Shown piece by piece: positions 16,964 to 24,808 of a stretch of DNA of 64,000 nucleotides. The stretch spans positions 186,001 through 250,000 of the forward strand of contig NZ_QQTO01000033.1 in NCBI RefSeq assembly GCF_003351345.1, given 5' to 3'. The number at the start of each line of letters is the position of its first letter. Position 1 is the first letter of the stretch. Position numbers and translations under genes: made by a program. Source of the DNA: Allobosea caraganae. GTDB lineage: Bacteria > Pseudomonadota > Alphaproteobacteria > Rhizobiales > Beijerinckiaceae. Under the pieces are notes generated by a model that was given only the letters and a program-made list of their open reading frames with translations, was not told where the DNA came from and searched no databases.

Positions 16964-18589
16964 ATGGATTCCACGCCAGGTAACGTCATCTGGGTCTCCA
17001 CCAGCGGCAGGGCCGGAGCTCTGGGCACGGCCGCGGACCCCTATAATTCGCTCCAGGCCGCCATCAACCATGCGGCGCCCGGCTCGACCATCATGGTCAA
17101 GGCCGGCGTCTACACCGAAAACGTCTCCGTCAGAGTGGGGGGCACCGAAGCGGCGCCGCTCCGGATCGTGTCCGTGGACGGCCCCGGCGCCGCGGAGATC
17201 AGGCCGGCATCGCAGACGAAGGACACGATCGAGATCAGCCGGGTCGATCACGTCGTCCTGGATGGGTTGAAGGTGGTTGGTCCCACCTCCTCATCAGGCA
17301 ACGCCATGCATGTCCACGCCCATATCAGCGGCTCGGAATTCGATCCGGCCACCAATATCGTCGTGCAGAACTCCGTCATCACGGCCGGAGCCGGCGACGG
17401 CATCAAGCTCAGCAAGGTCGAGCATATCACGCTGCTGAACAACACGATCACCGGCTCCACCGGTACGGAGGAGGGCATCGACGCGGTCGGCGTCCACCAT
17501 CTCGTCATCTCCGGCAACACCGTCACCAATTCCGGCGGCGTGGCGATCAACGTGAAGGGCGGCTCCTATGACGTCCTCATCGAGAACAACCATGTCGATG
17601 GCGCCGCCAGCCACGGCATCGGCATCGGCGGCTACACCGAAGAGGCCTATTTCTGGCCGGGCTTCATCGGTGCCGAGAGCTATGAGGTCAAGGACATCAG
17701 GGTCGTCGGCAACGAGGTCGAGAACACGCTCAAGCAGGGCATCCGGGTGATCGGCGGCCAGGACGTCGAGATCGCCGACAACTGGATTCACGACGTCGCG
17801 CATCAATATGCGGTCGGCGTCTCGCCCGCCGGCGGCGTCATCCACAACCCGCCCTGGCCCAGCGACGATGTCACGATCACCGGCAATCTCTTCGACAAGA
17901 CGACATGGCTGCGCGTGGACGTTCCGACGACCCACACCAGCGTCTCGGACAACGCAGTCGGCAACCTTCCCCCCGTAGACTGGCACGACACGGGCGCGCA
18001 GCCGACCACCGCCATCTACGATGACACCTATTATGTCGGCAATGCCTCCGATCAGGTGCTCGACGGCAACGGCTACGGGCACGACACGGTGCTGACGTCC
18101 ACGAGCTACACGCTCGCCGCCGGGCAGGAGATCGAGGCGCTGAAGACCATCTCGGCCACCAGCACCGGCGCCATCAAGCTGGTGGGCAACGAGTTCGGCC
18201 AGGCGATCACGGGCAATGCCGGCGCCAATGTCATCAATGGCCGGGAGGGCAACGACATCCTGACGGGCGGTGCAGGCGCCGACACCTTCGTGTTCGACAC
18301 CGTGCTGAAGCCGAATAATATCGACAGGATCGTGGATTTCTCGGTGGCCGACGACACGCTCCGCCTGGAGAACAGCGTCTTCCTGACGGTCGGCAAGGCG
18401 GGAGCGCTGGCCGGCGAGGCATTCTGGACCGGCGCGGCCGCGCATGATTCGAGCGACCGCATCGTCTATGATTCCGCGACCGGCAAACTCTTCTACGACG
18501 CCGACGGCACCGGAGCCCAACAAGCCATCCAATTCGCCGAACTTGCGACTGGGCTGCATTTGACGACCGCCGACGTCGCGATCATCTAG
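16964..18589 (+). CDS. Secreted parallel beta-helix protein with C-terminal RTX repeats
   Basis: A 541-residue protein without an N-terminal signal peptide. Residues 1-380 look like a right-handed parallel beta-helix, starting VIWVSTSGRAGALGTAADPY and continuing with repeated NN/GN turns (LLNNTITGS, ISGNTVTNS, IENNHVDG, VGNEVEN). The C-terminal part has Ca2+-binding nonapeptides (GNAGANVIN, GREGNDILT, GGAGADTFVF) and an RTX-type end, so export by a type I secretion system is expected. Folds like this occur in polysaccharide lyases and mannuronan epimerases, but I see no specific catalytic motif. The start follows AGGAGGTG. No secretion genes are adjacent. Confidence 0.85.
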   Translation: MDSTPGNVIWVSTSGRAGALGTAADPYNSLQAAINHAAPGSTIMVKAGVYTENVSVRVGGTEAAPLRIVSVDGPGAAEIRPASQTKDTIEISRVDHVVLDGLKVVGPTSSSGNAMHVHAHISGSEFDPATNIVVQNSVITAGAGDGIKLSKVEHITLLNNTITGSTGTEEGIDAVGVHHLVISGNTVTNSGGVAINVKGGSYDVLIENNHVDGAASHGIGIGGYTEEAYFWPGFIGAESYEVKDIRVVGNEVENTLKQGIRVIGGQDVEIADNWIHDVAHQYAVGVSPAGGVIHNPPWPSDDVTITGNLFDKTTWLRVDVPTTHTSVSDNAVGNLPPVDWHDTGAQPTTAIYDDTYYVGNASDQVLDGNGYGHDTVLTSTSYTLAAGQEIEALKTISATSTGAIKLVGNEFGQAITGNAGANVINGREGNDILTGGAGADTFVFDTVLKPNNIDRIVDFSVADDTLRLENSVFLTVGKAGALAGEAFWTGAAAHDSSDRIVYDSATGKLFYDADGTGAQQAIQFAELATGLHLTTADVAII

Positions 18590-18613
18590 CGCGGTTCCGA
18601 TCAGCTCTAGCTG

Positions 18614-18707
18614 CCATTGCGAGGTGGCGCAGCCGACGAAGCAACCCAGGGGGATTGCGCGAGCGAGGCCCCCCGGGTTGCTTCGCTGCGCTCATGATGA
18701 TGATGGG
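18614..18707. repeat. Dispersed palindromic repeat, family B (copy 2, degenerate)
   Basis: Begins CCATTGCGAGG, has the core AAGCAACCCAGGGGG / CCCCCCGGGTTGCTTCG, and has a decayed right end (ATGATGATG where other copies have CTCGCAATGA). It lies 25 bp after the RTX gene stop. Confidence 0.75.
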
Positions 18708-18741
18708 GCGCCGAGGCGATTCTATCTGATCCGGAAGCGTT

Positions 18742-18936
18742 TTAGGAGATCAGGCCGGCCCATAGCCGCAATACCAGCAACGACACGACGATCCCAAACA
18801 ACCCGAAAGCGAGCAGTGCGAGCGCGGTTGTCTGCGGCGATTGATTCTGTTGGTGCGATGATGTGGCGATCCGCGAGCCGCCGGGGAACATCCGCCGGAG
18901 CTTTGTCGGGACCTTCTGCCCGAATTCTCGGTTCAT
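18742..18936 (-). CDS. Small tail-anchored-like membrane protein, 64 aa
   Basis: A 64-residue frame: MNREFGQKVPTKLRRMFPGG at the N-terminus, a Ser/Gln-rich linker and one C-terminal hydrophobic helix (TTALALLAFGLFGIVVSLLV, then LRLWAGLIS). A basic head and C-terminal anchor are coherent, but the ribosome-binding site is weak (AAGG too close) and no homologue is recalled. A longer frame starts at 18987. Confidence 0.45.
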   Translation of the reverse strand: MNREFGQKVPTKLRRMFPGGSRIATSSHQQNQSPQTTALALLAFGLFGIVVSLLVLRLWAGLIS

Positions 18937-19009
18937 AGGCCTTGCTTCGTTCCCAAACGCCAAATTCCGCGCTTTGGCGGTTCTCAACTCAGCGATCGCT
19001 TGGATGAAA

Positions 19010-19087
19010 TGGTCGGAGCGAGAGGATTCGAACCTCCGACCCCTAGTCCCCCAGACTAGTGCGCTAACCGGGCTGCGCTACGCTCCG
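19010..19087 (-). tRNA. tRNA-Pro (anticodon GGG)
   Basis: A full cloverleaf on the minus strand: acceptor CGGAGCG/CGCTCCG, a D-arm with AGCGCAGCCCGGTTAGCGC, anticodon stem CTAGT/ACTAG around loop CTGGGGG (anticodon GGG), T-arm GGTTCGAATCC, and encoded ACCA at the 3' end. No integrase or direct repeat of its 3' end is seen nearby. Confidence 0.97.
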
Positions 19088-19204
19088 ACAGGCCGGCTTA
19101 TAGAGGCGGGCGGAGCAGGATGCAACGCGCTTTGGCACTCTGCCTGAGGAACTATCCACCGCCCGCGCAACGCCCCGAAGCGGCACAGTTGCGGCGTCGC
19201 GGTA

Positions 19205-19219
19205 TTAACCTTCAATTAA
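19205..19219. promoter_or_regulatory. CtrA-binding box (TTAA-N7-TTAA)
   Basis: TTAACCTTCAATTAA is an exact match to the full CtrA consensus TTAA-N7-TTAA, 75 bp upstream of the methyltransferase ATG. CtrA is the alphaproteobacterial cell-cycle regulator. The match is rare in GC-rich DNA, but binding is inferred. Confidence 0.55.
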
Positions 19220-19293
19220 GGCTTCGATTGCCGCAACGTCGCTTCGTCCGCATCTTGCGTCCCGGACGGGGGTCCTTGAGGCGGAGAGACGCC

Positions 19294-20115
19294 ATGTCTT
19301 TGGTGATTGCGACGACGGAGCGGCGGGCCGCGCCGGTTTCGGCCGGGAGCGCGCAAGCGTCGGGCTCGCTTGGAAACTTCTTCCAGGGCCTGCGCCCGGA
19401 TTGGCATGCGCGCTGGGCCTGGGAGAATTACGAGCCGACCATCCTGAACCTGTCGCGCCAGTTCGGCCTGCGCCGCGTCTGCGAGATCGGCGGCGGGCGC
19501 GACCCGCTCTTCACGGCCGAGCAGGCGGCGCGGCACGGCGTCGACCTGATCGTCAACGACATCGATGCGGGCGAACTCGCCCTGACCCCGGCCGGCCTCG
19601 AGACCGCGCGCTTCGACATCGCCGGCGACCTCTCCGAGCCCGACGTTCGGCGCGGCGCCTATGACCTGATGGTCTCGCGCATGGTCTTCGAGCATGTCCA
19701 CGATGTCGAGCAGGCCTGGCGCAACATCCATGAGCTGCTGGCGCCAGGCGGCGTCGCGCTCGCCTTCTTCCCGACGCTCTGGGCCCCGGTCTTCACGCTG
19801 AACCACATCTTGCCGGAGAAAGCCTCGCGCGCCATCGTGCACGCGCTCTATCCGGCAAGGCGCGACGGCGGCGGCGACCCAAAATTCCCGGCCTTCTACG
19901 ATTGGTGCCGCGGCAACCCGGCGCTGCTCGGCCCGATGCTGAACCGGGCGGGCTTCAGCGACGTCCACGTCCAGCCCTTCTGGGGCCACGAGTATTTCAA
20001 GCGCATGCCTGGCATCCGCGAGGCCGACCACGCCTTCAACGCGCTGTCGGCGAAGATCGGCTGGCACTTCGTCACCACCCACGCCTATGTCGTGGTGCGG
20101 AAGGGGCGCGATTGA
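19294..20115 (+). CDS. Class I SAM-dependent methyltransferase
   Basis: A 273-residue protein with a methyltransferase fold. The SAM-binding glycine motif is VCEIGGGRDPLF (about residues 64-75), the acidic residue after strand 2 is in DLIVNDIDAGEL, and motif III-like sequence is ELLAPGGVALAFFP. N-terminal residues 1-30 are low in complexity. Substrate unknown; the overall pattern resembles methyltransferases found with polysaccharide or lipid biosynthesis. Start at 19294. A consensus CtrA box upstream suggests cell-cycle control. It is followed by a convergent toxin gene 1 bp away. Confidence 0.85.
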   Translation: MSLVIATTERRAAPVSAGSAQASGSLGNFFQGLRPDWHARWAWENYEPTILNLSRQFGLRRVCEIGGGRDPLFTAEQAARHGVDLIVNDIDAGELALTPAGLETARFDIAGDLSEPDVRRGAYDLMVSRMVFEHVHDVEQAWRNIHELLAPGGVALAFFPTLWAPVFTLNHILPEKASRAIVHALYPARRDGGGDPKFPAFYDWCRGNPALLGPMLNRAGFSDVHVQPFWGHEYFKRMPGIREADHAFNALSAKIGWHFVTTHAYVVVRKGRD

Positions 20116-20116
20116 A

Positions 20117-20449
20117 CTACTCGGCCTTGCCCGGCGCGTCGCGATACAGGGCTTCGTAGTCGCGTCCGCCATAGAAGATGTTGGTGATCTCGACGGTGTC
20201 GCCGACGATGCGATAGGCGATGACGGTGCGCCGCTCGAATGGGAAGGTGCGCAGCCCCGGCGAAAGATCGTCGCGGGGTCGTCCGCCTCGCGGCATCATC
20301 CCGATTTTTCCGCAGAAATCGAAGATGCGAGTGACGAAGCGCTCTGCCGTCAGAGGATCAACGCTGGCTCCGTAGATATAATCATAAATCTCGGAGAGAT
20401 CGCTTACGGCCTCTTCGAGAAGAATGACGCTAAGAGCCGCCTTTGGCAT
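20117..20449 (-). CDS. ParE/RelE-family toxin
   Basis: A 110-residue type II toxin of the ParE/RelE superfamily. The pattern LSVILLEEAVSDLSEIYDYI, RIFDFCGKIGMMPRGGRPRD, then RTVIAYRIVGDTVEITNIFY and GGRDYE is standard for ParE, which usually targets gyrase (RelE-like members cleave mRNA instead). The ATG lies 20 bp inside the antitoxin gene on the same strand, the usual translational coupling. The C-terminal DAPGKAE tail is unremarkable. The exact target is not decidable from sequence. Confidence 0.9.
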   Translation of the reverse strand: MPKAALSVILLEEAVSDLSEIYDYIYGASVDPLTAERFVTRIFDFCGKIGMMPRGGRPRDDLSPGLRTFPFERRTVIAYRIVGDTVEITNIFYGGRDYEALYRDAPGKAE

Positions 20450-20723
20450 GCGCCGCGACCGTGCGTTCGTGATGCGCGCTGAGTCGTTTCCGCGCCTCGT
20501 CGAGGGTGAGGCCAGGGCGCGGGTCCGCGACAGACCGGGCTATGCGGGCGCGGATTGTTGCCAGTCGCTCAGCGTGCTCAGCCCGATCACGTTGCCAAAG
20601 CCGCACAGCATCGCGAAGCGCCTCGCTTGTCGAGGCATACTCACCGGATTCGACGCTGGCACGAATCTCGCGGACCATCTCCGACGTCATTGTGATGCTG
20701 AGCTTCTCGGCAGCCTCACCCAT
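20430..20723 (-). CDS. ParD-type ribbon-helix-helix antitoxin
   Basis: A 97-residue antitoxin. The N-terminal ribbon-helix-helix reads KLSITMTSEMVREIRASVES, then GEYASTSEALRDAVRLWQ, the ParD/CopG signature. The C-terminal helix (TLDEARKRLSAHHERT) would wrap the toxin. ATG 20723 is chosen; the longer frame to 20780 lacks support. First gene of the pair, so autorepression at the promoter upstream of 20723 is expected by analogy. Confidence 0.88.
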   Translation of the reverse strand: MGEAAEKLSITMTSEMVREIRASVESGEYASTSEALRDAVRLWQRDRAEHAERLATIRARIARSVADPRPGLTLDEARKRLSAHHERTVAAHAKGGS

Positions 20724-20783
20724 GGCCGACCTCCTGCCATCCACGTTATGGGAGAGGATGGTAGCATAAAATCGTACCACCGT

Positions 20784-22022
20784 TCAACGCGCTGAACTCT
20801 CAGGCGCCCTCAACACAGCCAGCCCCCAGAGCAGCCCGAACATCAGGTAGAAATGGCGCCAGTGGTCGGTGTCGATCTGCACGCCCTGCAGGATCGTGAT
20901 GAACAGCACCGACCAGATCGCGATCGCATGGTTCTGCCAGGGCGTGCGGGTGAAGACGAGCCTCCAGCCGGCATGGCAGGTGATTGCCATCAGCGCGAGA
21001 TAGGTGAAGCCGCCGAGCCAGCCATAGGAGGCGAAGGCGTTGATGTAGACGTTGTGCGGGTCTTCCGGGAAATGCCAGCGGAAGCGCAGGGGGCCGAAGC
21101 CGTTGGGCGCGTCGAGCAGCAGCGGGATCGAGCGGAGCTGGCTGCCGAAGCGCCCGGTCACGCCCTGGTCGTAGCTCTGGTCGAGGCTGGCGCGGATCTC
21201 GAAGACGCTGCGGATGTTCTCGAACGAGAGCGCGACCAGGAGCGCGGCGACGACCAGCACCAGGGCGAGCAAGGTCAGCGCGACGATGCGCGTCCGGCGC
21301 GAGGCGTTGGGCGCGGTCAGGAACAGCAGCCCGACCATCAGCAGCGTCGAGCCGGCGAGGTTGCCCCAGGCGCCGCGCGAGAAGGACAGGAACAGCGCCA
21401 TCAGCGGCACGCTCATCACCATGGCGCCGCGCATCAACCCGACCCGGCCGATCAGCACATGCTGCAAGGTGAAGACGATCGGCAGCACCAGGAAGGGGCC
21501 GAGCACGTTCGGGTCCTTGAAGGTGCCGGAGGCGCGCGCGGCATAGGTGAAGATTCCGGCGAGCCCGCCGACGTCGAAATAGCCGAGGATGGCGGCGAGC
21601 CCACCGCACCAGGCGGCGAAGAGATAGCCCTTGCGCAGCGTCTCCAGCCGGCCGATCGGATCCTCCGCCATGATCGCGGCGAAGAAGATCGCGGTGATCA
21701 TCAGGTAGACCGAGACGGCGGTGAAGCGGACCGAGGGCTCCTCGTCCATCCAGGGGATCAGCGAGATCACGCCGCCGATATTGTAGAGCAGCAGCAGCAC
21801 GGCCATCGGCAGAAGCTTCTGCGACAGGCGCAGGCCGGTCAGCATGAAGACGAACAACGTGACGAGGAAGATGAACTCGTAGGGCGACGGCTCGATCATC
21901 GCCAGGAAGCTCACGGCGGTGAGCAGCCAGAGCGTGCCGCGCTTCAATGCGGCATGGGAAATCCTGAGGCCGCCTTGCCGGCGGCCCTCGTCAACGCCCT
22001 GCCGGTGGGCGAGCGCGCTCAA
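20784..22022 (-). CDS. O-antigen ligase/polymerase-family membrane protein
   Basis: A 412-residue protein with about 11 hydrophobic helices and the O-antigen ligase (Wzy_C) domain. MALFLSFSRGAWGNLAGSTL holds the conserved Arg, and a large periplasmic loop is followed by PEDPHNVYINAFASYGWLGG with the conserved His. Such proteins polymerise or ligate polysaccharide repeat units in the periplasm; here, next to a priming transferase, a polymerase role is likely. The TTG start overlaps the upstream stop (4 bp), so it is co-translated with the priming transferase. Confidence 0.85.
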   Translation of the reverse strand: MSALAHRQGVDEGRRQGGLRISHAALKRGTLWLLTAVSFLAMIEPSPYEFIFLVTLFVFMLTGLRLSQKLLPMAVLLLLYNIGGVISLIPWMDEEPSVRFTAVSVYLMITAIFFAAIMAEDPIGRLETLRKGYLFAAWCGGLAAILGYFDVGGLAGIFTYAARASGTFKDPNVLGPFLVLPIVFTLQHVLIGRVGLMRGAMVMSVPLMALFLSFSRGAWGNLAGSTLLMVGLLFLTAPNASRRTRIVALTLLALVLVVAALLVALSFENIRSVFEIRASLDQSYDQGVTGRFGSQLRSIPLLLDAPNGFGPLRFRWHFPEDPHNVYINAFASYGWLGGFTYLALMAITCHAGWRLVFTRTPWQNHAIAIWSVLFITILQGVQIDTDHWRHFYLMFGLLWGLAVLRAPESSAR

Positions 22023-23572
22023 TAGGCGTTCTCGTTCTTGGTGACGAGCGAAAGCGGGGTCTTGAACAGGATGTAGGCGTCGAGCAGCACCGACCAGTTC
22101 TCGATATAGTAGAGGTCGTGCTCGACGCGGCGCTGGATCTTGTCCTCGGTGTCGGTCTCGCCGCGCCAGCCATTGACCTGGGCCCAGCCGGTGATGCCGG
22201 GCTTGACCTTGTGGCGGGCGAAATAGCCGTCGACGACCTGCTCGTAGGCGCGGTTCTGCGCGGTGGCGTGGATGGCGTGCGGGCGAGGGCCGACCAGCGA
22301 GAGGTTGCCCGTCAGCACCACGTTGAAGAGCTGCGGCAGCTCGTCGATCGAGGTCTTGCGGATGAAGCGGCCGACGCGGGTGACGCGCGGATCGTCCTTG
22401 GTGACCTGCTTGGCGGCGGCGAAATCGGCCATCTCATGGTAGAGCGAGCGGAACTTGAAGACCTCGATCAGCTCGTTGTTGAAGCCGTAGCGCTTCTGCT
22501 TGAAGAAGACCGGGCCCTTGGAGTCGAGCTTGATCGCGATCGCGGTCGCGATCATCAGCGGCGAGAGCAGGATCAGCGCGGCGATGCCGACGACCTTGTC
22601 GAACAGCCACTTCACCACGATGTCCCAGTCGGCGATCGGCCGGTCGAACACGTCGAGCACCGGCACGGCGCCGATATAGGAATAGGAGCGCGGCCGGAAG
22701 CGCAGCTTCGACATATGCGCGGAGAGGCGGATGTCGATCGGCAGCACCCAGAGCTTGCGCAGCATGGTCAGCAGCCGCGCCTCGGCCGAGATCGGCAAGG
22801 TGAAGATGACGAGGTCGAGCTTGGTGCGGCGCGCGAACTCGACGAGGTCGTCGATCGTGCCGAGCTTGGGGTAGCCGGCGACGAGATCGGGCGAGCGGTC
22901 GTCGTTGCGGTCGTCGAACACGCCGCAGACGCGCAAGCCGGTGTCGCGCTGGGCCTCGAGCGCGCGGATCAGCGCCTCGCCCGCTTCGCCGCCGCCGACG
23001 ATGGCGGTGCGGCGTTCAAGCCGGCCCATGCGGGTGAGGTGGCGCACGCCGAGCGTGACGACGAGCCGCTCGCTCAGCAGGGTGGCGAGGCCGCCCGCAT
23101 AGAAGCCGGCCAGCCAGACGCGCGAGACCTGGTCGCCGATCTTCAGGAAGAAGAAGGCGGCGAGTGCGACGAGGAAGAGCGTGGTCCAGCCGGCGGTCAG
23201 CCGCACGGCGGTCGGGATGAAATGCCTGAGCGCACCGACATGGTAGAGATGCAGCGCCTGGAAGACCGCGAGCGCGCCGACCGCAAGCAGCGGGATGGTC
23301 ACTTGATAGGGCAGGGAACTCTCGACATTGCCGGAGACGTAGAGCCAGTAGACCAGCCCGCCGACAGCCGCGATGGCGATCACGTCGAACAGCCGCACCA
23401 GCCCTTCGATCATCACCGGCGAGAGCGTCGGCTTCACTGGCATCGCCGCGATGCGCTCGGCCAATGGATGGAAGGCGCGGGTCGTGCTGCCCGCGCTCCT
23501 GCCCATCATGTCGGATGTCGCGGTCGCCGCCGCGTCGACCTTGATCAGGTCGCGGACATCGAAAGCACCCAT
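22019..23572 (-). CDS. Undecaprenyl-phosphate glucose phosphotransferase (WcaJ/ExoY-like priming enzyme)
   Basis: A 517-residue polyisoprenyl-phosphate hexose-1-phosphate transferase that loads the first sugar on the lipid carrier for exopolysaccharide. N-terminal helices (about 65-190) precede a nucleotide-binding-like domain with [19 protein letters not shown]. The C-terminal sugar transferase domain (about 310-510) carries [47 protein letters not shown] and [19 protein letters not shown]. Start at ATG 23572; the upstream extension is shadow. It heads the minus-strand unit with the polymerase. Confidence 0.93.
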   Translation of the reverse strand: MGAFDVRDLIKVDAAATATSDMMGRSAGSTTRAFHPLAERIAAMPVKPTLSPVMIEGLVRLFDVIAIAAVGGLVYWLYVSGNVESSLPYQVTIPLLAVGALAVFQALHLYHVGALRHFIPTAVRLTAGWTTLFLVALAAFFFLKIGDQVSRVWLAGFYAGGLATLLSERLVVTLGVRHLTRMGRLERRTAIVGGGEAGEALIRALEAQRDTGLRVCGVFDDRNDDRSPDLVAGYPKLGTIDDLVEFARRTKLDLVIFTLPISAEARLLTMLRKLWVLPIDIRLSAHMSKLRFRPRSYSYIGAVPVLDVFDRPIADWDIVVKWLFDKVVGIAALILLSPLMIATAIAIKLDSKGPVFFKQKRYGFNNELIEVFKFRSLYHEMADFAAAKQVTKDDPRVTRVGRFIRKTSIDELPQLFNVVLTGNLSLVGPRPHAIHATAQNRAYEQVVDGYFARHKVKPGITGWAQVNGWRGETDTEDKIQRRVEHDLYYIENWSVLLDAYILFKTPLSLVTKNENAY

Positions 23573-24100
23573 GTTACTCACCCTTACGCCAGGCCGGATT
23601 GATGCGATCCCCAAGCCTGACGTTGCGATAGCTGAAAAAGCTCTCGGAAGACTTAATCGGAAGCTTCGTTGTTTCCCGGGATTCGTCGCGACTTTACGGA
23701 AGAGCGGTGCGCTGGGCGGCCGGTGGACGGCCAGTGGATGGCGCAGATTCCCACCGTCGCCGAAAAGGTCGATTTTCCCTCGGTCGGCCAAGGTATTAGC
23801 TCAGGTATTGCGAAGTGTTTTTTCGATCGTTTGCCTATGGATTCGGCCCTAAAAAGTCATTTTGAGTTGACAGAAAGCAAACGAGTGGGCATATCTGCCG
23901 GCGATGAGTGTCTGAGAAGCACATTTCTGAGCGGAAACTGTCTGGGGTCTTTCTGACCCGAGGACGTCCCGCTGTGCTGCCGTCGCGGTTCATGGCCGCC
24001 CCGGCCTTTCGATCCGGACCTCGTCTTTCAAACTCGAACTTTGCCTAGCTGCCTAGAGTCGCCCCCGCGACGTCCAGCGCCGGCTTCGCCCGTGTGCAAC
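23573..24100. other. 528 bp divergent intergenic region of the EPS locus
   Basis: No gene seen. 23800-23950 is AT-richer than the flanks (GTGTTTTTTCGATCG, AAAAAGTCATTTTGAGTTGAC) and probably carries the promoter of the priming-transferase unit and, on the other strand, of the SMR pair. No riboswitch of the guanidine classes was found in front of the SMR pair (a GGACGTCC palindrome near 23961 has loop-like ACGT but no partner hairpin). Confidence 0.4.
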
Positions 24101-24466
24101 ATGTCTTTTCATTGGTTGATTCTGCTCGCGGCCATCGCCGTCGAGATCGTCGCGACGGCCGCGCTGAAGTCGGTCGTCTCCGCCCCCTGGCTCCTGGGAT
24201 TGCTGCCCCTGGTGCTGATCGCGCTGTCCTTCGCCCTGCTCAGCATCGCGCTGCGCGTCATCCCGATGGCGGTTGCCTATGCGGTCTGGGAAGGGCTCGG
24301 CATCGTCGGCATCGCGGTTGCCGGCCACATCCTCTTCGGCGAACATCTTTCGCCGGAGCGGGCCATGGCGCTGGCCGCGATCATCGCCGGCATCGTCCTG
24401 CTCGAACGCGGCGTCGGGCATGGCCCCGACATTGGCCCCGGCGATGACGCGGGGAGGCTGGCGTGA
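24101..24466 (+). CDS. SMR-family protein, first of a heteromeric pair
   Basis: A 121-residue, four-helix SMR protein: FHWLILLAAIAVEIVATAAL with the membrane Glu, PMAVAYAVWEGLGIVGIAVA, and a longer acidic C-terminal tail (GPDIGPGDDAGRLA) than single-gene SMRs. Its stop overlaps the start of a second SMR gene by 4 bp, the arrangement of paired transporters such as MdtJI and EbrAB. The pair lies inside the exopolysaccharide locus. Ligand unknown; polyamine or a small cation is possible from MdtJI similarity. Confidence 0.85.
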   Translation: MSFHWLILLAAIAVEIVATAALKSVVSAPWLLGLLPLVLIALSFALLSIALRVIPMAVAYAVWEGLGIVGIAVAGHILFGEHLSPERAMALAAIIAGIVLLERGVGHGPDIGPGDDAGRLA

Positions 24467-24801
24467 CCACGTCGCTTCTTCCGCAATCGCTGGCGCTGCT
24501 CTGGCTCGCGCTGGCGGTGGTGCTCGAACTCGGCGGCACCTATCTGCTGAAGCTCTCCGACGGCCTGAAGCGCAGGCTGCCCGGCCTGCTCGGCATCGTC
24601 CTCGTCACCGGCGCCTTTGCCGCGCTGGCGCAGGCGATCCGCGGCATGGACCTTTCGGTCGCCTACGCCGTCTGGGGCGGGGCGGGCCTGGTGCTGACCG
24701 CGATCATCGGCGCGCTCGCCTTCGGCCAGCGCATCCACCTCACCGGCTGGCTCGGCATCATGCTGGTCATCGCAGGCGTGGTGGCGCTCAAGCTGATGTG
24801 A
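24463..24801 (+). CDS. SMR-family protein, second of the pair
   Basis: A 112-residue SMR protein: ALLWLALAVVLELGGTYLLK with the conserved Glu, DLSVAYAVWGGAGLVLTAII, and the end IMLVIAGVVALKLM. It starts at GTG 24463 within the stop of its partner. The two chains probably insert in opposite orientations and form a heterodimer. It converges on the glycosyltransferase gene with 7 bp between stops. Confidence 0.85.
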   Translation: MTTSLLPQSLALLWLALAVVLELGGTYLLKLSDGLKRRLPGLLGIVLVTGAFAALAQAIRGMDLSVAYAVWGGAGLVLTAIIGALAFGQRIHLTGWLGIMLVIAGVVALKLM

Positions 24802-24808
24802 GCTTGCC

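Noticed and set aside
19010-19087. tRNA-Pro as an integration site
   Set aside because: No integrase gene and no repeat of the tRNA 3' end in the window.
23669-23956. Plus-strand 95-residue frame in the EPS divergent region
   Set aside because: Low-complexity composition unlike coding DNA of this genome, no ribosome-binding site, and it covers the likely promoter region.
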